Shown piece after piece: positions 8,477 to 17,015 of a stretch of 64,000 bases of DNA; position 1 is the first letter of the stretch; the number at the start of each line of letters is the position of its first letter. The DNA comes from Streptomyces jeddahensis (GTDB lineage Bacteria; Actinomycetota; Actinomycetes; Streptomycetales; Streptomycetaceae). The stretch lies in the NCBI RefSeq assembly GCF_001642995.1, contig NZ_LOHS01000206.1, forward strand, positions 1 through 64,000. The letters are read 5' to 3'. A program made the position numbers and the translations under genes. The notes under the pieces were generated by a model, which saw only the letters and a program-made list of their open reading frames with translations, ran no database searches and was not told the DNA's origin.

Positions 8477-9868
8477 ATGACAACCGCGCCCACCAGTACG
8501 CCCGTGGATCTCGCCCCCGAGTACGGCGACAAGGTCATCGCCGTCGAGACGGCGGGTTCCGAGCCGATTCCGCTCGCTGAACGGCATGGCGCCCCGCGGG
8601 GGTTGCTGTGGACGTGGGCGTCGCCGAACATCGAGTTCGCGACCGTGTACATCGGCGTCATCTCGGTGCTCTTCTTCGGCCTGAACTTCTGGCAGGCGTC
8701 GGCGGCACTGCTGCTCGGAACGGCGCTCGGTGCGCTCACGCACGGGGTGCTGAGCCTGGACGGGCCCCGGTTCGGGGTTCCGCAGATGGCGATCGGCCGG
8801 TTCTCGTTCGGGTACAGGGGAAATGCCTTCCCGTCCGGCGTCAACGCCCTTGTCGCGGGCGTCGGATGGTTCGCGGTCAACAGCGTCAGCGCGGCCTTCG
8901 CGCTCAACACCCTGACGGGCCTGCGTCCGCTGCCGTCGCTGCTGCTCGTGGTGGTCGCCGAGATCGTGATCGGTTTCATCGGGCACAACTTCGTGCACGC
9001 TTTTGAGCGTTACGCACTGCCCGTGCTGGCGGTCATCTTCCTGCTGGCTGGTGTCTGGACGTTCCAGGAGGCCGACCTGGGCGCGCCCGGCGCGGGCGGC
9101 GGGATCGGCGGGTTCCTGCTGGCGTTCAGCGCGGCGTGGGGGTACGCGGCGGGCTGGAACCCGGGCGCGAGCGACTACTCGCGCTATCTGCCGCCGGCCG
9201 CGACCCGCTGGAAGGTGGCGCTGTACCCGGCGCTGGGCCTGTTCGTCTCCATCTCCGTCGTCGCCCTGATCGGCGCGGCGTCGGCGACGATCGCGGCGCC
9301 CGAGGGCGCCACGCCGACCGCTGCCTTCACCGGCCATCTCCCGTCGTGGCTCGCCAACCTGGTGCTGCTCGCCATCATCCTGGGCGCTGTCTCCGCGAAC
9401 GCGCTCAACGTCTACTCCTCCGCCATGTCCGTGACCGCACTCGGCCTGCGGCTGCCCGCCTGGCTGGGCCGGAGCGCCATCGTGGTCCTCTGCGGCGTCG
9501 CCGGCACGGCGGCGGCCTGGGCGTCCCTGGCCGACGCGGGCCATGCCTACGAGGCGTTCCTGCTAGTCATCGCGTACTGGGTGGGCCCCTGGCTGGGCGT
9601 CGTGCTGGTGGAGCGGTGGCTGCAGTCCCGCACCGCCACGGACGAGCAACTGTCGGCCCGCCTCACCGACCGCACCTACACCAACTGGCCGGGTATCGCC
9701 TCGCTGTTCGCGGGCGTCATCGTCTCCGTCCCGCTCTTCTCGAACCAGGAGAAATACGTGGGGTGGGTGCCGGAGCAGTGGCCGTCCGTGGGAGACGTGA
9801 CGTGTCTGGTGGGGTTCGCGGTGAGTGCGGGGTTGTACGCGGTGCTGCGGGGCCGGGCGGCGCGCTGA
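8477..9868 (+). CDS. NCS1 family cytosine/purine permease
   Basis: Membrane protein of 463 aa with about twelve helices, matching the nucleobase:cation symporter-1 family. Typical segments are the N-terminal LLWTWASPNIEFATVYIGV, where a pore Trp-Ala-x-Pro-Asn stretch is characteristic, and the helix-3 region FGVPQMAIGRFSFGYRGN. It probably imports cytosine, a purine or a related base. The ATG at 8477 is the start consistent with the family; upstream codons to 8402 are Arg-rich and not family-like. A cytosine deaminase of the yeast type lies 10 kb away (18423-18914), which makes cytosine a reasonable but unproven substrate. It converges on the kinase gene with an 18-bp gap. Confidence 0.85.
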   Translation: MTTAPTSTPVDLAPEYGDKVIAVETAGSEPIPLAERHGAPRGLLWTWASPNIEFATVYIGVISVLFFGLNFWQASAALLLGTALGALTHGVLSLDGPRFGVPQMAIGRFSFGYRGNAFPSGVNALVAGVGWFAVNSVSAAFALNTLTGLRPLPSLLLVVVAEIVIGFIGHNFVHAFERYALPVLAVIFLLAGVWTFQEADLGAPGAGGGIGGFLLAFSAAWGYAAGWNPGASDYSRYLPPAATRWKVALYPALGLFVSISVVALIGAASATIAAPEGATPTAAFTGHLPSWLANLVLLAIILGAVSANALNVYSSAMSVTALGLRLPAWLGRSAIVVLCGVAGTAAAWASLADAGHAYEAFLLVIAYWVGPWLGVVLVERWLQSRTATDEQLSARLTDRTYTNWPGIASLFAGVIVSVPLFSNQEKYVGWVPEQWPSVGDVTCLVGFAVSAGLYAVLRGRAAR

Positions 9869-9886
9869 GGCCAGGCGCTGTAGGGG

Positions 9887-11773
9887 CTATACCTTCGTCC
9901 AGCGCTGCGACGCCTTCCCGGACTCGCACGACGGCGTGTGCACACCGGCGCCGCCGCCGGAGCCCACGTCGAGGCAGCCACCGTTGGACACGCTCCTGAG
10001 GGTGCTGCCTGAGCCCGTCCGCCAGAGCCGTGGGGAGGCCTGGTCGCAGTCGCCCACGAAGGTCGCCTGGCCCAGCATGTTCGCGCTCAGGCACTGACCG
10101 GTCTGCTGGTTGACGAGCTCGAATCCGCCGGCCGATGAGCTCTTGACGGTCCAGTAGGCGGTCGAGTCCGCGCAGTCCCCGGTACCCGCGGCGCCGTAGA
10201 CCTGGGTGAGGCACTTGCCGGTGTCGCCGTTCTTGAAGCGGTAGGTGCCCGACGCAGGGTTCGTGACCGCACCCGTCGATGTGCCGCCGGACCCGTCGGA
10301 ACTCCCCGAACCACTGCTTCCGCCCGAGCCGCCCGAACCGCCTGAACCTGTGCTTCCGTCCGAGCCGTCCTGGGCATCCCCGGCTGCTGCGGGGGATGCT
10401 CCTGCCCCCTTCCCCTTGTCCGGCGGCGAGGAGGAGGACTTCGCGGGCTTCGCCGTCTTCGAGGCACTCGCGCCGGTCGTGGACGGCATGGGGAGGGATG
10501 ACGCCGAGACGGAGGCGGTCGGGGTGGACCCGGCACGGTCCCCCGACGAGAACGTGTACGGCAGGAGCTGGATGGCGAGGGTCGTGCCCGTCACCACGAC
10601 GACGGGGATGACGGCGAACAGGATGCGGGTACGGAGACGCTCGCCTCGGTCGGGCCGGGGCGCCGGCTCGGCCTTGGCAGGCTTCCCGTCCCCGGGCTCG
10701 TCGGGCTTCGCGGCGACATCGCGTTCCGCGGCGGCATCGGGTTCGGCGGTGGCATCGGCCTCGCCCTCGGCTCCCGGTTCCTCCAGGGTGTCCGCCGGCT
10801 CCGGGATGCCCAATCGGTCCGCCGACGGCACCGTCGTGGCGAAGGCGGCGCGCTCGTCGAGCCGTTCCGTGACGGCCGGCGGCCACAGAGGCGGCGCGAA
10901 CGGCCCGTGCCGCTCGGCGCGTTCGACGAGCTCGGCCGCAGTGGGGCGGCTTTCGGGGTCCTTGTCGAGGCAGGCCGCGACGACCTCGGCAAGTTCCGGA
11001 TCGCGGGCGCGTACCGGCTCGAGGTCGGGCTCCTCGTGCACGATGCGGTACAGCACGCCGTTTCTGGACTCGTCCCCGAAGGGCGGCCGCCCGCTCGCCG
11101 CGTAGGCGACCAGCGAACCGAGGGCGAACACGTCCGTGGCACCGGTCAACGGCCGTGCGCCCGAGGCCTGTTCGGGCGACATGTAGGCGGGCGTTCCCAC
11201 CATCATGCCGGTCAGGGTCAGCGTGGTCTGCTCGTCGGCACGGGCGATGCCGAAGTCGATGAGGGTGAGGCCGTCCAGGGTCAGCATGACGTTGGACGGC
11301 TTGAGGTCCCGGTGCACCATTTTCCGCGCGTGCACCGCCGCCAGCCCCGAGGCCGCCTCCCGCAGCAACAACCACAGCGAGTCGGCGGGCAGCGGCCCCC
11401 CGTGCACGTCGAGGGCCTCGCGCAGGGTGAGCCCGGGAACGTACGCGGTGGCGAACCACGGCGGCCGCGCCGTGCGGTCACTGGCCAGCAGCGGTGCGGT
11501 GGCCTCCACGGGCAGCCGGGAGAGATTGTCCAGCTCGTGCCCGAAGCGGCGCAGGAAGTCCGCGTCCTCACTGATGACGGAGGGCAGCACCTGCTTGACG
11601 GCGGCATACCGCCCTTCGTGGACGCCGAGGAACACCTGCCCCATGCCGCCCGAGCCCAGCCTGCCCACCAGCGGGATCGGACCGATCCGCCGCGGATCAT
11701 CCGCCTCCAGCGGCCGGGCACCACTGCCGCTCAGGTCGAACCCGTCTTCCCCGCTCAACGTCTCCCCGTTCAC
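9887..11773 (-). CDS. Ser/Thr protein kinase with ricin-like domain
   Basis: Predicted membrane receptor kinase of 628 aa. The Hanks-type kinase domain (about residues 30-285) has the P-loop GRLGSGGMGQVFLG, catalytic HRDLKPSN, DFGIA and GTPAYMSPEQ. A Pro/Ala/Glu-rich juxtamembrane stretch leads to one transmembrane helix (ILFAVIPVVVVTGTTLAIQL). A Ser/Gly/Pro linker with Gly-Ser repeats follows, then a C-terminal ricin B-type beta-trefoil (about 120 residues, with paired cysteines and a final QRWTKV). Known PASTA kinases sense muropeptides; here the lectin-like domain suggests a carbohydrate ligand. The GTG at 11773 is chosen because it keeps the shared upstream region with the TetR gene free for promoters. 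Confidence 0.85.
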   Translation of the reverse strand: MNGETLSGEDGFDLSGSGARPLEADDPRRIGPIPLVGRLGSGGMGQVFLGVHEGRYAAVKQVLPSVISEDADFLRRFGHELDNLSRLPVEATAPLLASDRTARPPWFATAYVPGLTLREALDVHGGPLPADSLWLLLREAASGLAAVHARKMVHRDLKPSNVMLTLDGLTLIDFGIARADEQTTLTLTGMMVGTPAYMSPEQASGARPLTGATDVFALGSLVAYAASGRPPFGDESRNGVLYRIVHEEPDLEPVRARDPELAEVVAACLDKDPESRPTAAELVERAERHGPFAPPLWPPAVTERLDERAAFATTVPSADRLGIPEPADTLEEPGAEGEADATAEPDAAAERDVAAKPDEPGDGKPAKAEPAPRPDRGERLRTRILFAVIPVVVVTGTTLAIQLLPYTFSSGDRAGSTPTASVSASSLPMPSTTGASASKTAKPAKSSSSPPDKGKGAGASPAAAGDAQDGSDGSTGSGGSGGSGGSSGSGSSDGSGGTSTGAVTNPASGTYRFKNGDTGKCLTQVYGAAGTGDCADSTAYWTVKSSSAGGFELVNQQTGQCLSANMLGQATFVGDCDQASPRLWRTGSGSTLRSVSNGGCLDVGSGGGAGVHTPSCESGKASQRWTKV

Positions 11774-11809
11774 GTCCGACCCGGCCCGCCCCCCGAAGTG
11801 GAAGCCCCT

Positions 11810-11828
11810 TCTAGAAAATCGCTCTAGA
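11810..11828. promoter_or_regulatory. TCTAGA inverted repeat, likely TetR operator
   Basis: TCTAGA at 11810-11815 and again at 11823-11828, separated by 7 bp, forms an inverted repeat in the 128-bp gap between the kinase start (11773) and the TetR start (11902). Size and placement suit a TetR-family operator controlling both directions. Confidence 0.55.
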
Positions 11829-11901
11829 GGGTGTTCTACGCTGTCCGCCACGGGGACCATGAGGAAACCGACAAGGCACGACATGTAAGGACGGTTGCCG
11901 G

Positions 11902-12495
11902 ATGAGCCCCAAGCAACAACGCGGCGAGGCCACCGTCGAACTGCTTCTGGACGCCGCACTGCGCGTGTACGCCGCCTCGGGCGAGCAGGGCCTCACCGTC
12001 AGCGCCGTCACCAAGGCCAGCGGCGTCAGCCTCGGCAGCCTCTATCACCACTTCGGCAGCCTAGACGGCCTGTTCGTCGCGCTCGCACAACGCTGGCTGA
12101 CCCGGCTGCTGGGCGAACTGGCCACGGCCCTGCAGGGCGCCCGAACCGCCCGCTCGGGCATCCGCGCCCTCGTACGGGCGTACTTCGCCTTCATCCAGGA
12201 GCACCGGGACGCCGCCCTGCTCCTGCACTCCTCCAGGGCCGACCAGTACGGCATGACCCAGGGCAAGGAGCTCCGCGACTCCCAGGAGGCCAGGCTGTCG
12301 GCGTTCGCCCTCTGGGTCCAGCCCCGCATCGAGTCCGGCGAGCTGGCCCCGCTCCCTCTGCCCCTGATCGAGTCCCTGGTCCTGGGCCCTGTCGTCGGCG
12401 TCGCCCGCCGCTGGCTCTCCGGCATCGACGACGTCGACCTCGCCGAGGCCGCACGCATCCTCCCGGAGAGAATCTGGCGATCGCTGAGCCCGTGA
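11902..12495 (+). CDS. TetR/AcrR family transcriptional regulator
   Basis: Regulator of 197 aa with an N-terminal TetR HTH (about residues 10-55; LTVSAVTKASGVSLGSLYHHFGSLDGLF) and an all-helical ligand-binding C-terminal domain with no assignable ligand. It is divergent from the Ser/Thr kinase gene; the TCTAGA repeat between them is a plausible operator, so it may control itself and the kinase. The downstream gap to the convergent ArsR gene (12496-12573) holds nothing recognisable. Confidence 0.87.
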   Translation: MSPKQQRGEATVELLLDAALRVYAASGEQGLTVSAVTKASGVSLGSLYHHFGSLDGLFVALAQRWLTRLLGELATALQGARTARSGIRALVRAYFAFIQEHRDAALLLHSSRADQYGMTQGKELRDSQEARLSAFALWVQPRIESGELAPLPLPLIESLVLGPVVGVARRWLSGIDDVDLAEAARILPERIWRSLSP

Positions 12496-12573
12496 CGCAC
12501 CCCGGACGGCTCGCGGTGCTGGTCGGTGGCCCCATATACGACAGGTCGCGCCTGCGCTCCCCCGCTGCCGCGT

Positions 12574-12915
12574 TCAGCCGAGGTCCGCGCGCAGCACCAG
12601 CTCCAGCAGCCCCGGAAAACGTGCGTCGAACTCTTCGCGGCGCAAGCGGTTGACGCGCTTCGGGCCCTCGTCGCGCTGTTCCACGAGGCCGGCGGCGCGC
12701 AGGACGCCGAAGTGGTGGCTGAGGGCGGCCTTGCCGACGGGTACGTCGAAGCTGCCGCAGGTTCGTGTCCATTCCGGGGAGCCCGCCAGCTCCCTTACCA
12801 GCTGGATCCGTACCGGGTCGGCGAGGGCGGCGAGGGCCGTCAGGATCGGGACCTCGTCGGGGTGGGAGTGGACGGGGGCGGGTCGGTGGCTGGTGCGTTC
12901 TTCTGCCATGGCCAT
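12574..12915 (-). CDS. ArsR family winged-helix repressor
   Basis: Protein of 113 aa with the ArsR HTH core LADPVRIQLVRELAGSPEW followed by VGKAALSHHFGVLRAAGLVEQ. The metal-binding CxC pair of classical ArsR/SmtB proteins is absent; there is one cysteine (TCGSF). A redox or small-molecule signal is therefore more likely than arsenic, or it may act as a simple repressor. Two ATGs occur at 12915 and 12909; the first has GGAGGAG about 10 nt upstream. It is divergent from a quinone oxidoreductase, and the 133-bp gap holds a strong palindromic operator, a standard repressor/target arrangement. Confidence 0.87.
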   Translation of the reverse strand: MAMAEERTSHRPAPVHSHPDEVPILTALAALADPVRIQLVRELAGSPEWTRTCGSFDVPVGKAALSHHFGVLRAAGLVEQRDEGPKRVNRLRREEFDARFPGLLELVLRADLG

Positions 12916-12976
12916 GCCTGATTCTCTCCTCCCCCCTCCGCCTTCGGCCTCGGCGCAGTGCGCCGGTGCGCTTGTG

Positions 12977-13029
12977 GAGTGTTCGATGAAGACCATACAC
13001 TCCCGAGTGTTCGCTTTCCGTTGAACACT
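12977..13029. promoter_or_regulatory. AGTGTTC palindromes, likely ArsR operator
   Basis: GAGTGTTCG occurs at 12977-12985 and 13005-13013. ACACTC/GAGTGT forms a 6-2-6 palindrome at 12997-13010, and AGTGTTC (13006-13012) pairs with GAACACT (13023-13029) over a 10-bp spacer. The overlapping half-sites sit just before the quinone oxidoreductase start at 13049. Confidence 0.65.
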
Positions 13030-13048
13030 TATCGAGGGGTGCTGTGCC

Positions 13049-14038
13049 ATGCGCGCTGTCCGGATCCAGGAGTACGGCGTTCCCGAGGTCCTGCAGGTGG
13101 TGGAGGCGGAGGCGCCCGAGCCGGGGCCCGGGCAGGTGAGCATCGACGTGGCGTACGCGGGTGTGAACTTCGCCGACCTCAAGGCGCGTGCCGAGGGGTA
13201 CCGGGTGGCGTCGCTTCCGTTTGTGCCCGGCCTGGAGGTGTCCGGGCGGATTCGCGCCCTGGGCGCGGATGTCACCGGCCTCGCGGTCGGCCAGGAAGTG
13301 GCCGCGCTGACGGACGGCGGCGCCTACGCGGACGTGGCCGTCGCCGAGGCCGCCACCGTCTTCGCCCTGCCGGACGGCGTGGACCTGCGTACGGGCGCCA
13401 CCCTCCCCACCGTGCTGCCTACCGCGCACGCCCTGCTCCACGAGGTGGGCCGGCTGCGGGCGGGTGAGACCGTTCTCGTGCAGGGCGCGGCGGGCGGGAT
13501 CGGCACCGTGGCCGGGCAGTTGGCGAAGGCGGCCGGTGCGGGGGCCGTGTACGGCGTGGTGTCGGGCGCTGCGAAGGCCGAGCACGCCCTCAAGTACGGG
13601 TACGACGGGGTGTTCGTCGGGGACGGATGGGCGGACCAGGTGCGATCCGCGACCGGTGGGCGCGGGGTCGACCTCGCGCTCGACCCCGTCGGCGGTGACA
13701 CCTTCCGCCGGAGCCTGGAGGCGCTGGCGGTCTTCGGGCGCCTGGTGTCCTTCGGCAACGCGAGCTCGGCGGAGCCCTGGCGGGTGGGCCAGCCGGAGCT
13801 CTATCCCGGCGGGCGCTCGGTCGCCGGGTTCTCGATCCTCATGCTGGCCGGGAGCGCACCCGGCGTACTGCGCGAGATCGCGGAACGCGCCTTCGGCACG
13901 GTGGTCGACGGGACGGTCGACATCCCCGTCACCGCGGAGTTCCCCCTGGCCGAGGCCGCGGAGGCGCACCGCCTGATGGGCTCCCGCACCAGCACGGGGA
14001 AGCTGCTGCTCCGGGTGGCGGACGCCGTCGGCCGGTAG
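13049..14038 (+). CDS. MDR family quinone oxidoreductase
   Basis: NADPH-dependent medium-chain reductase of 329 aa. It has an N-terminal GroES-like domain (about 1-120) and a Rossmann domain with the nucleotide loop VLVQGAAGGIGTVAGQLAKA (about 145-165). The zinc ligands of alcohol dehydrogenases are missing, as is usual for zeta-crystallin/QOR-type enzymes that reduce quinones or enones. The start has GAGGGG at suitable distance. Divergence from the ArsR gene and the palindromes between them suggest repression relieved by a quinone, thiol or electrophile stress signal. Confidence 0.88.
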   Translation: MRAVRIQEYGVPEVLQVVEAEAPEPGPGQVSIDVAYAGVNFADLKARAEGYRVASLPFVPGLEVSGRIRALGADVTGLAVGQEVAALTDGGAYADVAVAEAATVFALPDGVDLRTGATLPTVLPTAHALLHEVGRLRAGETVLVQGAAGGIGTVAGQLAKAAGAGAVYGVVSGAAKAEHALKYGYDGVFVGDGWADQVRSATGGRGVDLALDPVGGDTFRRSLEALAVFGRLVSFGNASSAEPWRVGQPELYPGGRSVAGFSILMLAGSAPGVLREIAERAFGTVVDGTVDIPVTAEFPLAEAAEAHRLMGSRTSTGKLLLRVADAVGR

Positions 14039-14060
14039 CCGGTACCAGGAGCCAATACGC

Positions 14061-14121
14061 GTAGGCCCTACGCCCGACGCCTAGGCCCTACGCCCGACGC
14101 GTAGGGCCTACCGCCCGACGC
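14061..14121. repeat. Three tandem 20-bp repeats
   Basis: Units at 14061-14080, 14081-14100 and 14101-14121 follow (G/C)TAGG(C/G)CCTA..CGCCCGACGC; a degenerate fourth follows to about 14145. They fill the gap between convergent genes. Each TAGGCCCTA core is nearly palindromic, so the array may also act in transcription termination. Confidence 0.75.
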
Positions 14122-14132
14122 GCAGGCAGGAC

Positions 14133-14966
14133 CTACGCCCGGACGGCGTCCGCCGGACGTTCCGTGGCGGGGTCTGTCGCGGCATGCGTGATGCGGATCT
14201 TCGACTGGGGGTGCCAGGTCTGCTCCCAGTCGTCCATGAAGCGGGCGACGAGCCCGTGCTTCTCGGCCAGCCGGATCAGCGTCTCCGTGCGGTAGTAGAA
14301 GTCCTCACGAAGCACCTGGTGTTCGCTGCCCTCGGTGCGGTCGAAGGTGAAGTCGAAGAAGCCGCCGGGGGCCAGCACCCGTCCGACGTTCGACAGGCAC
14401 TCGTCGATGACCTCCAGCGGCGAGTGCGAGAACACGCTGTGCGCGTGCACGACCGTGAAGTACGCGTCGGGGAGGAAGTCCAGCTTCAGGTTGTCGACGG
14501 GCGTGAGGTGCGGCACCTTCTCCTGGAGGCCGTAGCGGACCAGCGTCTTCTTGGCCTCGATGAGGATGTCGGGCGAGATGTCGATGCCGTAGTAGTGGCC
14601 GGGGTCCAGGTACTGGATGAACCGCCAGCCGGCGCGCAGATTGCCGCAGCCGATCTCCAGCATCCGGTTCTCGGGCTTCAGCCCGTGCTGCTGGAGGTAG
14701 TCGAACTGCAGCTGCCCGATGGCCAGCCAGCGTTCGTGGGACGGCCGGCCGCCGACCGCCGCCTCGGGACTCCTCGCGGTGTCCGACGCCATCACGGCCC
14801 GGTAGTACGCGACGTGGCTTCCGCGGTACCGCAGCCGCAGCCAGCCGTCCCGGCCCGCCCGTCGCAGATACGGCAGCACGCGCTCCGGATGCTGCAGCGC
14901 GTAACGCGCCTTGTGTCCGAGTCGTGCACGATTCGTCCGCAGGCGCAAAGCGGATGTTTTCTGCAT
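14133..14966 (-). CDS. Class I SAM-dependent methyltransferase
   Basis: Cytosolic protein of 277 aa. SAM-binding motif I is MLEIGCGNLRAGW (about residues 105-117), followed by YYGIDISPDI (acidic loop) and LAPGGFFDFTF (motif IV/post-IV). An N-terminal basic stretch of about 60 residues precedes the domain and may bind membranes or nucleic acid. The ATG at 14966 begins MQKTSALRLRTNRAR; the frame stays open to 15065 but without family-like sequence. Acceptor unknown. It is divergent from a GT-C-like membrane protein, so a role in glycan or lipid modification is possible but only inferred. Confidence 0.75.
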   Translation of the reverse strand: MQKTSALRLRTNRARLGHKARYALQHPERVLPYLRRAGRDGWLRLRYRGSHVAYYRAVMASDTARSPEAAVGGRPSHERWLAIGQLQFDYLQQHGLKPENRMLEIGCGNLRAGWRFIQYLDPGHYYGIDISPDILIEAKKTLVRYGLQEKVPHLTPVDNLKLDFLPDAYFTVVHAHSVFSHSPLEVIDECLSNVGRVLAPGGFFDFTFDRTEGSEHQVLREDFYYRTETLIRLAEKHGLVARFMDDWEQTWHPQSKIRITHAATDPATERPADAVRA

Positions 14967-15295
14967 GACGGCCTCCGTGCCATTCGTGGGCTGCCCCTGC
15001 GCGGATGCTAGCGACGTACCCTGCGCCCGTCCCATTTCCGCGTCACCCGTTCGGCCGTGCCGCATCGCGCGGCACCGCTCGGTACCGGCTCGGCCTGCCG
15101 GTCAGCGCCATGGAGGACATGGAGAGGACGTGGGACGGACGTGGGCTCGGCCGTTCGGGAGAGTCGTTCGGCCGAGTGGCGCGTCGTCGTGGTGGACAGG
15201 GGCGGCCACGCGCAGCGTGGAGGGGGCACGACGGGAGCCCGGCCGGACCACCGGCACGACCGGCACCCTCCGCACTGTTCGAGCGAGGCCAGGCC

Positions 15296-16894
15296 ATGCA
15301 GCAATCACGCTTGATCTCCGGCGCGTGGACCGGTGTCCGGGACGACGTCCGGGACGGGGCGCGAGGACGTGGGACACGAGGTCGTGGGGCGCGCCGATGG
15401 GTTCCGCGCGCCGGGGTGGCCGCGGGCGCGCTCCCCTGGCTCGCGTCCGTCGCCGCCGCCTTCACGCTCGCCCAGCTCCTCCTGGTGGTCCCCGGTCTCG
15501 GGCTCGGCTGGGACGAGACGGTGTACGTCAGCCAGGTCAGCCCCCAGGCCCCGGCGGCGTTCTTCAGCGCGCCCCGCGCCCGCGGCATCACCTTGATCGT
15601 CGCTCCCGTCGCCGCGCTGACCACCTCCACCGGTGCGCTCCGCGTGTACCTGGCCCTGCTGTCCGGCGCCGGGCTGTTCCTGGCGCTGTGGGTGTGGCGG
15701 CGGCTGCTGCCCGCACCCGTGCTCGCCGCCGCCGGGGCCCTGTTCGCGAGCCTGTGGGTCACGCTGTTCTACGGTCCGTCGGCGATGCCGAACCTCTGGG
15801 TCGCGTACGGAGCCCTCGCCGCGACCGGCTGCCTCCTGCGCACGGCACGGGACCCCGGCGACCGCCGCGCCCTGGCCGGCCTGGGCGCCGCCGTGGCGCT
15901 GGCCGCGCTGATGCGCCCGCTGGACGCCGTGTGGCTGGCCCTGCCGCTGGCCGGGGCCGCCCTGCTGGTGCGCAGGCACCGTATCCGTCCGCGGCGCCGG
16001 CTGCTGCTGCTCGTCGTGCTCGCCGCCGGCCTGGCGCTGGGCAGCGCGGAGTGGGTCGTCGAGGCGTACGTCCGCTACGGCGGCCTGTTCGCGCGGCTGC
16101 ACCGCGCCAGCGAGATCCAGGGCAGCCTGGGCTGGTACTTCGCAATCGACGACCACGTGCGCGCGCTGAGCGGGCGCACCCTGTGCCGTCCCTGCGACGT
16201 GCCGTGGCGGCACCCTGCCACCGCCCTGTGGTTCTTCGCGCTGCCGCTGCTGGTCGCGGCCGGCGTCTGGGCGGCGGCCCGGAGCCGCCATCGCACCGCG
16301 GTCGTCCTGGCCACCGTGGTCGGGCTGGCGCTGGCCGCGCCCTATCTGTTCACCGTCGGCTATGCGGCCCCGCGCTTCCTGCTTCCGGCGTACGCGCTGC
16401 TGGCCCTGCCGGTGGCGTACGGCCTGGTACGCCTCTGCGTCGCGTGCGGCCTCGTCCGCGTGAGTCGTGTCCGGCGGGGGTGGCGCCCGGCTGCCCTGGT
16501 GCTCGTCGTGGTGGTCGTCGTCGGGCATCTGGCCGTCCAGTACCGCGTACTCGAGGGGGTGACGGGCCGCGTACGTGCCGACACCGTCGACTACGGGCGG
16601 GTCGCCGCCGCGCTGCGGGCGCAGGGGGTGCGGCCGCCCTGTGTGGTCACCGGGACGGAGGCGATTCGTGTCGCCTTCCGCACCGGGTGTGCGTCGCGTC
16701 AGCCGAGTGGGCATGACGCGAGCATCACGCGGGCCGAACTCGCAGCCATGGGCCTCCGGCGGCCTGTCGCGGTTCTCGTCGCCGGGGGCCGGCAGCCCCC
16801 GGCTTACGCCCGCGGGTGGCGTCCGCACCGGCTGCCGGAGCTTGGTCGGGTGACCGATTACCGGGCCTACTTGTCGCCTGCGGCGACTCCCTGA
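15296..16894 (+). CDS. GT-C-like polytopic membrane protein, paralogue 1
   Basis: Membrane protein of 532 aa with about ten to twelve helices. The first extracytoplasmic loop carries GLGWDETVYVSQVSPQAPA, whose acidic Asp-Glu pair recalls the catalytic loop of GT39/GT83-type lipid-linked glycosyltransferases (PMT/ArnT). A conserved Cys-pair loop (LCRPCDVPWRHPA) and a soluble C-terminal part follow. A paralogue with the same landmarks lies at 47010-48674. The ATG at 15296 precedes a basic cytoplasmic head; the frame is open upstream to 15005, so the start is uncertain. Between it and the divergent methyltransferase (14967-15295) I see no gene or clear site. Sugar donor and acceptor unknown. Confidence 0.6.
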   Translation: MQQSRLISGAWTGVRDDVRDGARGRGTRGRGARRWVPRAGVAAGALPWLASVAAAFTLAQLLLVVPGLGLGWDETVYVSQVSPQAPAAFFSAPRARGITLIVAPVAALTTSTGALRVYLALLSGAGLFLALWVWRRLLPAPVLAAAGALFASLWVTLFYGPSAMPNLWVAYGALAATGCLLRTARDPGDRRALAGLGAAVALAALMRPLDAVWLALPLAGAALLVRRHRIRPRRRLLLLVVLAAGLALGSAEWVVEAYVRYGGLFARLHRASEIQGSLGWYFAIDDHVRALSGRTLCRPCDVPWRHPATALWFFALPLLVAAGVWAAARSRHRTAVVLATVVGLALAAPYLFTVGYAAPRFLLPAYALLALPVAYGLVRLCVACGLVRVSRVRRGWRPAALVLVVVVVVGHLAVQYRVLEGVTGRVRADTVDYGRVAAALRAQGVRPPCVVTGTEAIRVAFRTGCASRQPSGHDASITRAELAAMGLRRPVAVLVAGGRQPPAYARGWRPHRLPELGRVTDYRAYLSPAATP

Positions 16895-16937
16895 CACTGG
16901 GGCGTTGCCCTAGACCCCGGGGCGCCCTTCGTCGTGG

Positions 16938-17005
16938 GTTGTGCCCACCCTCCCCCAGCTACCGCCGGGAGGTGCCCCCAGCCCTGCGGAACGCCTGCCC
17001 ACAAC
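16938..17005. repeat. Dispersed hairpin repeat, copy B
   Basis: Outer arms GTTGTGCCCA and TGCCCACAAC flank a longer, diverged interior that includes CAGCTACCGCCGGGAGGTG. Positions 16940-16963 are the exact reverse complement of 1-24. It sits between the convergent paralogue-1 and PucR genes. Confidence 0.7.
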
Positions 17006-17015
17006 GGGGATTGGA

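Noticed and set aside
15305..16897. 530-codon antisense frame opposite GT-C-like paralogue 1
   Set aside because: Composition is Gln/Arg/Gly/His-rich with no recognisable domain; the opposite strand encodes a clear membrane protein.
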